64,000 bases of DNA, taken from NCBI GenBank assembly GCA_965153455.1, contig OZ234504.1:5146001-5210000 (forward strand), read 5' to 3'. Numbering within the stretch: the stretch's first letter is position 1; every line of letters begins with the position of its first letter. The translations under genes and the position numbers were made by a program. Shown piece after piece: positions 1 to 13,250 of this stretch. The notes under the pieces are model-generated. The model worked only from the letters and a program-made list of their open reading frames with translations. It did not search any database and was not told where the DNA came from. This DNA is from Sphagnum compactum (taxonomy: Eukaryota; Bryophyta; Sphagnopsida; Sphagnales).

Positions 1-370
1 GCACTTAGCACCCACAAGCCTTTTCTTACAAAGTCATTAGGGCCCAATTTTTAAGGTGAATCTGAAGGTGCCAATTGGCCCTTTTTGGAAGAAAGCATTT
101 GGGTTAGCGCTTAGCACTCACAAGCCTTTTCTTACAAAGTCATTAGGGCCCAATTTTTAAGGTGAATCTGACGGTGCCAATTCACCAACCCTTTTTGGAA
201 GAAAGCATTTGGGTTCACACTTAACACTCACAAGCCTTTTCTTACAAAGCCATTAGGGCCCAATATGTAAGGTCAATCCCAAGTTGCCAATTTGCTCTTT
301 TTGGAAGAAAGTATTGGGGATAGCACTTAGCATTCACAAGCCCTTTCTTACAAAGCCATTAGGGCCCATT
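1..370. repeat. 106-110 bp tandem repeat, about 3.4 copies, cut by left edge
   Basis: Units begin near 1, 107, 217 and 323. Each carries the landmarks CTTACAAAG, CATTAGGGCCCA, TGCCAATT and TTTTTGGAAGAAAG in the same order. Units 1 and 2 are nearly identical and units 3 and 4 more diverged. The fourth unit stops after CATTAGGGCCCATTG. The array probably continues left of the window. No coding frame is kept across units, so this looks like a minisatellite or satellite edge. Confidence 0.9.
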
Positions 371-3300
371 GTTGCATAGTACATTCTCAATTAGGCAGTG
401 TTCTCTTTCTAGATAGGATAACCATTGATGCATAATTTTTGAAGCTCTTTGCTCACTTTTTAGTCATTTTGAAATCATGTCAATGATACAAATAGAAGTG
501 TATAAAGGTCTTTATAAAATGATCTAGCCAAAGGATGTTAGCAAGAAAAGCAATGTTCCATCCAAAGGAAATACACAAATGTTTCCAAACCCATTAATTG
601 TACATGATGTAATTTATCTTTTGACAAACGTTGGTGAAAATCTTTATTACCATGTCAAAGGTTGGACATTATAATAATGTAACCAAATTGTTTCAGTGGA
701 TGCACATGAAAGTGCAATGTATTCACTTTTTAGTGGAGGATAATGCAATGGAACATTGATTTTGGCTAACATGGTTGCTAACACATTGACCCATGTTAAA
801 ACAATATAAAAATGTGAACCATTGACTATCTAAACTACCAACACAATTTATGTATGAATATCCATGTAAAGTAAATTTTTTTTTGTTATTTAGCATACAA
901 TAAACTCATTTTAGGGTGCTTTTGAAGTAACACAAAATTTGTTTAACAAAAATCAAATGTTTTTTTATTAGAGCGATCTAAATATTGAGCAATTATGATT
1001 GCAAAGAAAGATAGGTCAAGCCAAGTGTATATAAAAAGGTACACAAGGAGCCCAACAAGGGTTAAATATAAGGAACATGTTGCATATGTTATTCTTTTTC
1101 AAGAGTTGTTGGACAATCCTTTTTGCTCAATTTCATACATGGTTCCAAAAGGGGTGGAAACCGAATGACAAAATTGCATTGTGAATTTGAAAAGGACATA
1201 TTAGTGGATATATCATTGTTGATATATTTTTAATGAAACCTTGAACATGATCATAAACAACTTCTAGGCCCATAATTGTAGAGTGCATTAGCGATAATTT
1301 GAAACATGAATTAATAATTATGGTTATTAATATATTCAAGAAATTTTGTTGTTACTAGGTTTTTGTCTTAATTTGTTAGCATAGATACCACGTATCTAAA
1401 CTAACTAAAACAATTCTACCATACATCTTCAATTTACAAAACAATACAAGAACCAAGAAAACACAGAATGAGAAAAAATATATATCTCCATTATTTTTCA
1501 AGACTATTTTTATTTGTTTATTATCATTTTTCCCATAACAAAGATTTCATTTTCTTTATTTTCTATTCTACATCAGCACCTTCAATGTATTTATCGAATG
1601 TCTCTTCGCTTTCATTCAATGAATACTCAAAAGATTTTTCTTCCCAAAAAAATGAACAACCATTTTTTTTAATTTCCTCTTTAAATAATACACATATAGT
1701 TGTGACTATCTAACTGATCCATATTGGCAAATCAACTTATTATAGTCATGTAGGTGAATTATTTCAAATCAACTTGCCAAACTAATTTTCTACTATGTCT
1801 ACTCGAATTGTTATGACAAGTTGACGTGCTTTTCTATTGTGTCTAATCTTGTTACTCTAGCTTGTCAACTTGTCCACTAATAAATTCTATGCTCTTATTT
1901 CTTTTCTTTACATTATCCCCCTCTTAGCTATTATAGTGTCCTCACACGACAACTGTCTACTAGCTACCATAAAATTGAGCTAGTGTAAGGAAATCATTGA
2001 TTTTGTTATTTTAAGATTTTGCTCCATCTTTCATTGTAAAGATGAATTGTCCTTGTAAATATTTCTCACCTATAACCTTCTTCAAAGGATGCAACATGCA
2101 TTGTTAGTAGTGTGTGAATTTGTCGAACTGAGGTCGTTTTGCCAACTTCTTTACACATGTTGGGCATGCAAATGGCTACTTGTAGCAACAAATGATCTAA
2201 CCTCATATGTGCATTTCCAACTTGTGGTTGGGTATAATCATAATTGGTCCTCCAATATATGGATGCCATTGTTTTTGCTCATAAATCAATTAAATGTATT
2301 AACTCTTGACATCACTTTATCGTTGCCTTCCATTACTCAAGAGCATTTGTAGTTTTGTTAACTACATGGTCCAATGAGTCATCCATTCACGTCATTGCGA
2401 AAGTTGATCATCTAGACAAAACAATCAGATGCTGATAATAATAGTTCTGATAGTCAATTTGCAACTTGTAATAGTATTCCAAATCATAAATACCCAAGCA
2501 TCCTACTGCAAACTCGGAAACTCCATAGCCACAAGATTCATGGTATTAGATATAACAACAAATAATGTTATAAGTTTAGTATTCCCTCCATTCTAAATGG
2601 CCTATCTTCCACATAGTCAGGATTGCTTATTGGTGACATGCATCTTAATCAGTGGTGGTGCAATATCAACTTTGAGATATACATGAAATTGATGTATCAA
2701 ATAATATGCTTCAAGATTCGGTAGTAAGGGATATAAATACTCCATTTCCAACAACATGTGGATTGTGTCAATTCATGAGCATGGCTTGATGCTTGCATGT
2801 TTTATTAAAGTTGGGGAATCAATTTGAGGTGCTAGTAGTCTGTAAATAAGTTTCCAATTCCTTGTGTCTATCCAATCTATTTCCATTCATGTCCTTTTGT
2901 CCTTATACTCTCTTTTAGTATGTTATAATACTGCTTCAATTATTTCTTTCCTTTTTAGCAATGTGCTGATAGGTATTATTTCATTTACATCAGACATCCA
3001 CCAATTATTTTCCCTTGTTCTTAATGTCTTCCTTCTCTATACCCCTTGGTATGATCAAAATGTCATTTCATCATCTCAACATGTGCATCTTCAAGTGTTG
3101 CATGAATATCTTCATGCAACTATGGAACAAGTTGTTCATAAAGGATCAATCACCTTTACCTAGTTTTCTGTATCAAGTTTTTCCCATTTTGTGGTGGTCT
3201 ACAATGCCTTCGAAATGCTTTCCAAATTATACAATTGACTCCCATAACTTGAAGCTCCTTTTGCCATGCTTGTTTTTTTCCACCATTAACTTCTGATCAT

Positions 3301-4323
3301 CATTGTAAGCTATGCGAGTATGCTCCAATGTTGCCTCCAAATTACTGGTCATTTCATTTCAGTTTTGCAAAACCTCCTCGAAACCTTTGAGCTCTTGATA
3401 TAATGACTATTTTTCTATTGATTTCATGTTTCTGGTATGAAATTTTTACATCTTCCTTTGCAATGATTCAAATTGAGTTTTTTGAACTTTTTGTTATTTT
3501 GCCTCCACCAAAACTTGAGATTCCTCCAATTTTTTTGCAAATTTTCACAACACATATCCAATTCTGAAATCTCTTATCAATTTTCCAAAAAAATTCTTAT
3601 TTGCAACCTTGAGCACTCCTTCCATCTTTTGATGATTCAAATCCTTTTATGTCATGCTTGCTTTAGTTTGAGTGCATTTTTCCTTTAAGGCAATTAGAGC
3701 CAATTGGTCTTATCGATGGGCTTCCTTTAAGAGCTGAACATGCTTAGTTATATTTAAAGCATTACTTTCCAAACCCTTTTGATTTTTTTCAATTTGCTTC
3801 TAGAGACGTTCATTTTGTTCTAGTTGTTGAATGAATATTTCTTATTCTTGACATTCCCTGTTATGAGTTATTTATATTGTTATTGGGAATTCTTTAACAA
3901 TATCTTCCAATTCCTTATTTTTGTTTATTTGTTTGTTTCTTCATCTATAATCGTCTTTTATAATACAACTACTTTTTTCTTTTAATCACCTTGTGTTGTC
4001 GCATGCATCCAATGCAAGTTGATTCACAACAACACATCTTGGGTTTTGTGATTAGTTTAAAAAACAACTATTATTATTTTTTAATAATATTTATAACTAT
4101 TTGGTCACAAATATTACTATGTAGTTATAAAGGATATCAACTAGATGCCACGCGACATCATGGTTTTGTGATTGTAGTCAATGTGACAACTTGTTCAATT
4201 TTTGGGTAAATATATTGTTATTGTTGAATTTATATTACTAAATTTGAATGATTTAACATTAAGAATTAAAAAATACCATTTACTTTTATGATTAATAACA
4301 ACTAATAAACATTCAATTTCTAA
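371..4323. other. AT-rich intergenic DNA, no gene recognised
   Basis: All reading frames here are short and have no recognisable protein motif. Long T-rich runs on the plus strand (about 2,850-3,950) give spurious Phe/Leu-rich frames. I see no paired splice signals, tRNA or complete transposon ends. Confidence 0.6.
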
Positions 4324-4342
4324 TGATGATGATGATGATGAT
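4324..4342. repeat. ATG/GAT trinucleotide microsatellite
   Basis: About six uninterrupted ATG units sit just before the 161 bp tandem array. Confidence 0.85.
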
Positions 4343-4371
4343 GTGGCATGCCATGTGTCAACAAGGTGTTA

Positions 4372-4826
4372 CAACTAGTAGTCAACCTAATGATTCATGA
4401 CATTAATTTCAATAAAGTTACATTTATTGATTGGTTAAAAGTGTTCATAATGCTAAAACATGTTTTTTACAACTTGTCTTATGCAATTACAATGTCTAAC
4501 ACTATTAAGGAAATGATAAATAATGTCTTTAACAACTAGTAATCAACCTAATGATTCATGACATTAATTTCACTAAAATTGCATTTATTGATTGGTAAAA
4601 AATGTTCATAATGTCCAAACATGTTTTTTACAACTTGTCCTATGCAACTATAATGTCCAACACATTTAAGGAAATGACTAAGAATGTCATTAACAATTAG
4701 TAGTCAACCTAATGAAAAGTGACATTAATTTCAATAAATTTTATTCATTGATGGTCAAAAATGTTCATAATGCCAAAACATGTCTTTTGTGACTTATCTT
4801 ATGCAATTATAATGTCCACCATGATT
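4372..4826. repeat. 161 bp tandem repeat, about 2.8 copies
   Basis: Units start at 4372, 4533 and 4694, an exact spacing of 161 in both intervals. Each starts with CAAC/TTAGTAGTCAACCTAATGA-like sequence and later contains GTTCATAATG, AAACATGT and TATGCAA. The third unit is truncated. The first unit happens to read as a 63-codon frame, but the frame is not kept in the others, so I treat it as non-coding. Confidence 0.9.
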
Positions 4827-7499
4827 ATAATTTTTTTTATCTTTATAACTTTGTGTTTAATAAATTTAGTATGAAAAAATGTGGTAGTGTAATGAATGAA
4901 AAGTTGAACCCAAAGTGGAGGAGGGGTTTAAGTCTTTGATCTTACAACTTATGATACCTAGGCCATTTAACCTAAGTTAGGTAGCGTAGTCTAAGCTACT
5001 TAGACTAGGAGGATGAGGTTTGTTTTAAACCTATACCACCTAACCTAGATTAGTTAGGTTGACTTTTGGTTTGAATAGCTACTTAGGCTAGGATAGGTTA
5101 ACTTTTGCTCATGTGTGATGAATTGTAATTAAACATGTGTTTATAGATTTTGACACATGTCATCCATTTATCAAGGCATCTTTTGTAACTCTTAGTTGAA
5201 TAACAGGACTAAGTTGACATGGCATGCACTTTACAAATCAAACCAAGGTAAATGATGATTACATGCAATTTCAATATTATAAGAATTTTTTTAAAAATTA
5301 GTTAAATAAGACGACTAAGCTTTGCAACTATATGTCCTTTGCAACTAAATGGGTGGAACGACATGGGATTAACAACTCAATAAACAAAAAGAAATCTTGT
5401 TTTTTTTTTTTTCCACTCCTCAAATTCATTAGGTTTTTAGTGAAATAAAAAAATTGATTAATATGCAACTTACATGGTTTTGGTAAAAAATGACTAATTG
5501 ATTAGAACATTTTTATTGAAATGTTTTTTGGTCATTTTAGATAGTCACATCATGCACTAAATAATTTTTAAATTTTAAATTATGACATGGATAAGAAATT
5601 CAAACTTTAACATATATATTTTTAAGATAAAATTTAAAAAGGTAAAAAAAAACTTGAAATTGCTTGTCATGAAGAAATCTACAAATATTTTTTTGTTTAA
5701 ATTGATTTAGAATCTTTGTAAATTCAATGTCAATTCAAAATTGCATATGTTAAATCTTTAACAATTTTATTTTCATTACATAATATATGTCCAATTTTTA
5801 TAGAATTTCAATTTTTTATTTTCCCCAATATGACGAGGTACAAATTTTTTATTTATTTTCGTGATGTTGTTAAAATGGTAATCATCCATAAGAAGAATGC
5901 CACATATGGTTATAGACAAGTAATGTAGTTGGAAACGTGTTTAACTCCTTTAATATTATGGTTATTAACTTATTTATTATATTTTATTATAAAAATCACA
6001 CAATATATATTTTAAATTTTACCGCAAAAAAATCTTTCAAAATAATCCTTTTTAATGTTGTTGCCCCCTTAAATTGACAAAAATTGACCATAAGAAGAAA
6101 CATTATTAAGTAGTCAATATAGCCCTTTAATTGACCATATTTGTTTAGCAAGATGAATCATACATTAATACAAATGATTAATTACATAACTTTGAAAACA
6201 AAATTGCAACATATATATTTTTTAATGATGTAAAAATATATTTTACATTTTTTCCTTTGTAAAGTAAAAATAATTTAATTTGGTGAAATTTTGGGTTTAA
6301 ATATTTGGATTACCCCCCCCCCCCCCCCCCTTCCTTCCCCCCTACCAAACCAGCATGTTTTTTTGGTTTCAAATTTACGTAACTTGGTAATTCTTGTTGG
6401 GAAAAAAATGGAAAAAATAGTGCAAATTCAAGAAAAAATGTAAACAACAAAAACAATTCCAAAAATTTGAGATAAAAATTTTCAAAGAAAAAAGGTTACT
6501 CCTAATGAATAAAAATTTATCAACACTAAGTACATGAACTGTTAAACACTAGCACCATGAACACCACAAAGCCAACACAAAAAACACCAAAGTCAACTTG
6601 AAGAAAATGAACATCACCATGAAAAAGATGAAAAAAAACCATGAACAAAATCTTGAGATCAACTTACCATCAACTACTTATTGTCAATAGTAAATACGAG
6701 TGTTGAATGGTTTCACTTTAACAAGGTGAAAATTGGTCAAGGTTTTAGGCTAGTTCTCACCATCAAAATTGATGGATATCATCTTTAATGAAACCCAATT
6801 TGAGAGCCACCCCACTTTGTATGATATGTGCCATATTTTAATGTCAAATTTTAATTTTAATATAGTATATGTCACAACACACATCACATTTTGTACATTG
6901 TAATCAATGAAACCACAAAGTTTATCTCACACATGTTTAATGAGCCATGACCTTTGGTGTGAGAAAAACCACATCCTCTTGTAGTGACTTTGTGAAGAAG
7001 ATTTTTTTTCGGACAAATTTAGTTTAAATGTGCAACAACTTAGGCTTTTAATCCACCACAAGTAATTCACTTTTGTGAGTAGTGGAACCATTTATATGTT
7101 ATTCCAATAATTTTAACATTAAAAACACAAACAATTCCAACATCAAATTTATTTGAAAACTTTTAAGTTTAATTTTTGATATCATTATATGCTTTATCCA
7201 ATGTTTTGAAAATCTAAAATAAATATTAATGATGCAATTGAATTTTTTCTATAATGAATTTCCACCATTTGCAAAATAAAAAAGGTCATCAACATCAACA
7301 AAATATTTTTTTTAAAATTACATTTTTAAAAAAATTGTATAATTTAACAATGGGTTTTAGGACTTGGAGCCAAAATATTAAAATATTTTAACAAATTTGG
7401 ACCTCCATATATGGCTTAAAGCCAAAACATGGTTAAATTTTCTTGTGGATGATCTTTAGAAAGATTAAAATTTTGAGAAAATAAAAATATTAAAAAATC
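4827..7499. other. AT-rich intergenic DNA with CCTAGG/TAGGTT low-complexity patch
   Basis: At 4,960-5,110 there is a patch rich in ACCTAAGTTAGG and TAGGTTA words, like those inside the CACTA-like elements further right. The rest is very AT-rich with no coding frame above background. A poly-C tract lies at 6313-6330. Confidence 0.55.
6313..6330. repeat. 18 bp poly-C tract
   Basis: Eighteen consecutive C residues, followed by TTCCTTCCCCCC. This is striking in surrounding DNA that is overwhelmingly A and T. Length is likely variable and may carry sequencing error. Confidence 0.9.
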
Positions 7500-7831
7500 A
7501 TTGATGTCATTATTATTATCACAATTGGTTTCTTCACTAAATATATTAAAACTTGATGATCCACAAAAAATGTAGAAGTTTTTCCAAGTACATAATGTTA
7601 TATTTCTTCACCAGATAGATCATTTCCAATGCTTCTTTTCTATTGTTGAATAAATTTTCCAGCATTATTCATTAATTTACTCACAAAATAAATGGGTTTG
7701 TTAATAATATTATCTAGATTTTGTTCTAGCATAACACCCAAAGCAAAATGGGATGCATTAATATGTACATGGAACTCTACATTCCAATTATGCACAATCT
7801 GTATTGGTAGACATGTCATTGATGCCTTCAT
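7500..7831 (-). pseudogene. RNase H domain remnant of Ty3/gypsy pol
   Basis: The minus strand carries KASMTCLP, then FHVHINASHFALGVMLEQ, then IYFVSKLMNNAGKF, and after a stop FFVDHQVLIYLV. These are the conserved blocks of gypsy RNase H. The first catalytic position, normally the Asp of a V-x-x-D-A-S block, reads Asn (HINAS), so the enzyme would be inactive even without the stops. It follows the reverse transcriptase remnant directly. Confidence 0.85.
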
Positions 7832-8107
7832 CCATTCCCATGATTTGATGCATGAATCATTCCATATTTATTTTTCATTCTTCTTAATCAACTCACACAT
7901 TGGTGCAACTTTAATGGAAAAATCTTTGAAAATAACGTAAATAAAAAATTGTTGCTCCAAGAAACCTTTTAGTTTTTATAACATTAATTGAAGCTTTTTA
8001 TAACATTAAGTGATGGTTTTGATTTTCCATGGATCCATTGGCAACAACCTTTCATTGCATACAATGTGTTTTAATAGTATACCATAATTAACACAAAAGG
8101 CACATTT

Positions 8108-8900
8108 TTATGGATTGAGTTTAATATCATTGGTATGGTGTTCCTCTAAGCACTTCTGTAATTGTTCTAAGTGATATGCCTTACTACCATACACACTAAA
8201 ATCATCCAAGAATACTTGCATGAAATCATTTAGATATTTCTTAAAAGCCTTGATTACTACCTTTTGAAAGGTTGTAAGGGCATTGTAGAAGCCAAATGAC
8301 ATTACATTATAGGCGTAAGCTCCCCATTTAAAAATAAAAATTGTTTTCTCCTTATTGATCTCAACCATTTTAACTTGGTTATTGCCGCTTTAGTTGTCCA
8401 TGAAAGAATATGTTTCATGTGCAACAATAGAATCTAGCATCAAATCTAAGAAAAGGAAAGGAAATGGATTTTTTTCGGTTTGGGCATTTAGCTTTTGATA
8501 ATCCACACATGCATAATTTACCATTTTAAAAAGTACAATGACTAGTGGAAACAACCATTATGTTGTTTCATTAAGATAGATAAAGTTTGCATCAAGTAAT
8601 TTATCTAAAACTTTTAAAACTTTTAATGCATAATTTGGATTCATCCTATATTGCCTTTGTTTGATAGACTAATCATATGCCATGAAGTCAATTCTATGTA
8701 CACATATTTCTTTAGAAATTCCTTTTGATTCCTTATAACTCCATGGAATTACATTTTTATAATCTATCAATTAGTCGTTGATGTGATTGAAATGTGGTTA
8801 ATAAGACTGCACCAATTAGGACATCTCAAGGTTCTTCACTTCCTAAATTCAACTTTGGAAGTTGTTTTTCAATTGTTATAGACCAACCAATAATCTTCTT
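8108..8900 (-). pseudogene. Reverse transcriptase domain remnant of Ty3/gypsy pol
   Basis: Visible blocks in order on the minus strand are QRQYRMNPNYALKV, LDKLLDANFIY, VDYQKLNAQTEKNPFPF, YSFMDN, NQVKMVEINKEKT, GAYAYNVMSFGFYNALTTFQ, then FLDDFSVYG (the YxDD-type active site with its two Asp kept) and KCAFCVN. In-frame stops break it before the conserved SG of the SFMD-SG block and elsewhere. The longest uninterrupted stretch, 8108-8368, covers the active site. This is clearly Ty3/gypsy rather than copia or LINE. Confidence 0.9.
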
Positions 8901-9029
8901 ATTCTTGATGGTTATGTCTACAACTTCATCAAAAATTAATATTTTAGTTGGTTGGGTGAAAACATGGTAAAGTATGCCAAAAAGGTAGTCATAGTCACAT
9001 TTATGGCATAAACATGAAAAAACTTATCC

Positions 9030-9539
9030 AAAACTTTTTAAACTTTCATTATGAAGTTATGGTGCACTCCATTGAGTTTATAGTAAGTTACACATAAAAT
9101 ATGAGAAATTTTCCTATAAGAAAAATGAATGAAAAGTATGTTCTAAACTAGTTGGGTTTCAAATTTCCAACATACTTTTATATGAGAACTTTGATCAATT
9201 ATGACTATGATATGAAAAATTTGAACACATTGATACATATTAATGCTCTATACATTTGAAAGTAAGAAATTCAATTACAATTGTATTTTCATCATACTTT
9301 TATATATTTAAAGCAGGAGCGTGACACCTACTTTCCTATACTTGTACTTCTAAAAATGTACTTAAATGCATATTAAAACATGCAATTATTCAATATTATG
9401 CAATGAAGAAAAAATCTTCCTCTTATTGATCATTAAAGTAAAAAATATTCATGAATTCAATGTATTAAGTCTTAGTTTATGGATACTTTCCACCCAAAGA
9501 AAAATATCCCTCATTGGCATATTGTACCATGCTTTCACC
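9030..9539. repeat. Dispersed repeat copy 1 (partner 46320-46839)
   Basis: From AAAACTTTTTAAACTTTCAT to the GCTTTCACC near 9539 this stretch matches 46320-46839 in the same orientation, with scattered substitutions and small indels. Shared landmarks are AAGCAGGAGCGTGACACCTA, CAATTATTCAATATTATGCA and TTATTGATCATTAAAGT. It lies inside the minus-strand gypsy remnant and is probably part of that family. Confidence 0.9.
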
Positions 9540-9718
9540 TGGTTGGTATTCATAAAAACACATTGGGTAATTATGTTTTTGTTCTTATTGTAGCATTCCA
9601 CATTCAATTTCAAGTATTTGAAATATAATTCTTCTAGTGTTACTTCCCCTACATGCCATAGTTCCAATATTGCTTTATACAATTTTTTTTTCCATGATAA
9701 GAAAGCCCTTCTTCCCAA

Positions 9719-10130
9719 TCAAATGCACCATCCAAATTCTTTAGCGATTGTGATGATATTTACATGCTTAATAGTACTATGCATCATTGTTCTATGTTTT
9801 AAAGTGATTGTGAAAGTATTATTGCCCCAATCATGATGGGCTTTTGTTTGTTTTAACCATGGTCTTCCTAAGAGCATGGAATATGTTTTGGTCCATTTTT
9901 CCATGTTTAATTTTGTTACTGATATTTTATAAACACATCCTACCATGTCAATCCTCTAGTTCCAAATCAAACCATGATTGCACCTTTCACTAGTTAGGCA
10001 TTTGAACAACAAATGGAGCTAGTTGAGGCTTTTTCAACCCAAGTTTCTTCCTTAAACTCTTTGAAATATATTCATTCTAGATCCTCCATCCAATAACACA
10101 TCTCTTACTCTAAATTTTCCCATTGGACTT
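9719..10130 (-). pseudogene. Retropepsin (aspartic protease) remnant of Ty3/gypsy
   Basis: The minus strand reads LLDGGSRMNI, where DGGS is the active-site block of this group, then LRKKLGLKKPQLAPFVVQMP. After interruptions come VYKISVTKLNM and SMLLGRPWLKQTKAHHDWG. The last is the hallmark block ending gypsy proteases of this type. Two stops after the QMP segment disrupt the frame. It lies upstream of the reverse transcriptase remnant, as expected. Confidence 0.8.
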
Positions 10131-10260
10131 GATCTATTGGCACAACTTTGTCAGAATCTTTAACTTTGGTATGGTTATTTTTCATACATTTGCAATTTGA
10201 TTTCTTTTCATCTCCAATACAAACTTCTACATCATTTCTCTTAACTATGGAAAGATCCTA

Positions 10261-12779
10261 AAAAAGTGTCCCAATTTCACTTTTATTTTTGTTTTTCATC
10301 ATTTATTGGAGTTGTCGTGTGACGGTTGCTCTTGCTTGGAAAAGTTTTTAAAGGTTGTGCGCACTTATGAAGATGTGAAATATTTGGGATGTGTTTGGTT
10401 TTTTCTTTGTTTGTTTTTTGACTTTTTGTGAAGTGGGAGAATTGCTGATAAGTTTTTTGTGGTTTGTTTGGTTTTGGAGGTGTGGTCCATTGTTTGTTAT
10501 TTATGCACTTGGTTGTTTATGGATAAGAGGACAAGATTTATGGATAGATGAAGATGAAGTTTAACAGATTTCCCTTTTTTTTTTTGTTTAGAGTATGTTT
10601 TTGGTTTCAACATCTTGTTGTGAAGAAGGATGTTCTTAAATGTTTTTCTTATATTTCCACTGCATAGAGAAAATATAGGACAATTTGTTGAAGTTGATGA
10701 TAAAATATTTAAGTTTAGAAATACATGGATGTGATGAAAATCTTTTGGGGGTTTGAGAGCTTGTCCGAATAATTCCAATTGCTCAAGTTTGGTATACTTG
10801 AGTTTTTGTTTCTGGGTGTTGAGAGAAAATGGTACCTCTAGAAATGGGAACTTTTAGAGAAAAAAAGTCCGTGAGTAAGGGAATTCGGCATTTGGATGCG
10901 CATATGTTTTCAAATCATATGTTGCAAATGTAGTTGATGTGGCTATTTATCTCTTGTACAAGCTTCTTGGGAACTGTTGGGATTTGGTAAAAGTATGGGT
11001 TATTGAGGAGACCTATATTTGTTTCAATTGGCAAGATTTGGAGTTGAGAAAGTTTACAAGTTTATGTTGCTGGGAGTATTGGAGATCTTGTGGGTCATGG
11101 TGATGGTGTATGTTGTTTGATTTGTATCAAAAGTGTGTTGTGATGGAATCATTATCAAGGACAAAGATAACTCATGAGAGTAAACTTAAAGTGTTTTGAT
11201 CGCAATAAATTTTAGGTTGTTTAAATAAAGGTGGCAATCTTATTGGTGTGTAAGACTTTGTCATTGTTCACAAAATATTTTTTGCTTATCATTTCTTGTG
11301 TTAATGGGAGTGGGCAAACATTTATATCCTTCTTCGTTTTTTGTTACATCACTACAAATCATCAATTTCCTTTGACGATGCATACTTGTAGCTAACAACC
11401 CCTAACTAATTTTTTGGTGTGCCAATTCATGTTTTCCAGTAAAATCAACTAGAGCAAGTAGTCCACAAAAAGGAAAAGAATGAACAACTTATTGATAATT
11501 AGTTGATTCCAATTGCAACCATAATTCAATTATGTAAATATATACAATACCATGGTTTCATGTTTTAAGTTCATATGCAATTTTGTAGTAGTGCCAACTC
11601 TACATTTGTTCCTTGGACTTCCTTTACCATTCCTTGGCTTTTATGGGAACAAATAGGGACCAAGTTCATCCAATGATTTTTTTGGGACAAGTTTTTGCCA
11701 AATGGATTTTTTTAAAAATTTCAAACATGTAGTGATTTTTCAAATTTTTAGTTGCCAAATTTTGATTTTTTGGGAAATCCATTTAAATCAATAAGATTCA
11801 TTGTACGTTATAGTAGGTAACCAAAAATATAGAAGGATGTTAACAAAATTGTTCTTTGTTATTTTTTATTGCCAAATCTAAATAATTTTCTCATGGATGA
11901 TTGCCAATGAAAAAAATTGGGCTAAACACTTAAGCTAGCTTGAGGCAAATTCAAACCATGAAAGTCCGCATGTGATGGCCATGAGATAAAAGGAAGTGAT
12001 TGCATTTGGACTTGTGAATTCAAATGGGATTTGAATTCAAAGAGGAATCGTCTAAAGCATGGTAGTTTAGAAAAGTTCTAAGTGTCAGTGAGTGTCATTA
12101 AGGACATTGACCTCTTCTTTTAATGGGGATGTATCACGATTTTGGCCTCGGGAAAGAGGCCAAGTTGCTCCAAGACTCAAACACACTTGGACCACATGTT
12201 ATGATAAAGTGAAAAAAAGGCCAACAAGGTGCAAGCATTCAATCATGAACCACATTTGCCCCCTTAGGTCATTACTTAAAAAAATAATAATTTGTGAATA
12301 TTTTTAATCTTTTCAAAAAACATTAAATATCTTTAAGATGTTTTTAATACTATATAATATACAAGGACACCTTTTGTTATAATGTACAAGGACACCTTTT
12401 GTTGTAGTGTTAATATGAATCCTTTTACATTACAAAAATAGTGGTTACAACTAGTTTGAATGTGTTTTTAGGTTTTTATAATTAATTATATTAATTTCAA
12501 ATTTTCAAAATATGTATTTGAATGTATTGAAAATAACATTACATAAAAAAACACTCCATCTGTAGTTTTGTTTTTAATAAAATGTTAGATACACAAAACT
12601 AAATAATGGTTTCAATTATTTTGGTACATCTTTGCAAAATTGTGCTCAACACTTTGAAATGGATTATCACTTTGGGAGTGAGGAGTTTTAGGGAGTCTAG
12701 TAGATTTTCAGATCAAGACTTGGGGACCAAACATTGTTTTGAATTTCCCCAACTCTAAATACTACTAATCATTATTACC
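10261..12779. other. Intergenic DNA, no gene recognised
   Basis: The plus strand is unusually T/G-rich between 10,300 and 11,300, giving frames with no recognised motif; it may be a very old retroelement. At 12,362-12,400 a 30 bp motif (ACAAGGACACCTTTTGTT) is repeated twice. I see no gene. Confidence 0.5.
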
Positions 12780-13250
12780 TACCTTTGTACATCCAACCTA
12801 CATCGCAAAACCTACTATCCAAAATTTCCCCTATACATTCCCCATAAAATTAAAATGTCCAAAATTGTCAAGGTTCAAACCCCTTAGTTATCCAAAACTA
12901 GGTTGTTTGACTTTTCCTACCTATAATGTTCAATTAGCCTAAAATTTAATTGAATAATTCATTCTATTTGGAAACGTATCCAAAATTAGGTTGTTTGATT
13001 TTACCTACCTAAAATGTCCAATTAGCCTACAAATTAACTAACTAACTCATCCTATCTAGAATTTTTACTAGTCTAGGATACCCACTAAATGTCCTTGCTA
13101 ACATTTAGCTACCCACCCGCCTATGTGGGTATATATTTTACCTACCTACATAAGTCCTTACTTATTTACCTAACTTAATTACTTTCCCAACAACCTACAT
13201 AACTACACAACTCACCTTACCTATTTACTTTAGTCCCTACTTGTTTACCT
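12780..13250. repeat. CCTACCTA-type low-complexity region
   Basis: Many copies of CCTACCTA, CCTAACTT and TTACCTAC words occur, with two diverged ~95 bp repeats starting at the CCAAAA-TAGGTTGTTTGA words near 12,893 and 12,990. A GGTTCAAACCC at 12872-12882 fits a Pol III B box. The composition is like the inside of the CACTA-like element at 21-22.9 kb, on the other strand. Confidence 0.65.

Larger units (their letters stand above)
7500..10260 (-). mobile_element. Decayed Ty3/gypsy LTR retrotransposon, pol region
   Basis: Reading the minus strand from about 10,260 to 7,500 gives, in order, a retropepsin segment, a reverse transcriptase and an RNase H segment, the Ty3/gypsy order for these domains. 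Many stops and frameshifts interrupt it. No LTR pair was found, so the outer limits are only those of recognisable coding similarity. The segment 9030-9539, between protease and reverse transcriptase, recurs at 46320-46839 as a separate fragment, which shows the family has other copies nearby. Confidence 0.85.

Noticed and set aside
10497-10778. 93-codon minus-strand frame
   Set aside because: Low-complexity Leu/Lys composition opposite a T/G-rich strand, no motif.
11350-12409. CACTACAAATCATC at the left and TTGTAGTG at the right looked like ends of a 1.06 kb CACTA element
   Set aside because: The two ends agree only over the first 8 bases and the flanking triplets (CAT and TTA) do not match, so no bounded element is supported.
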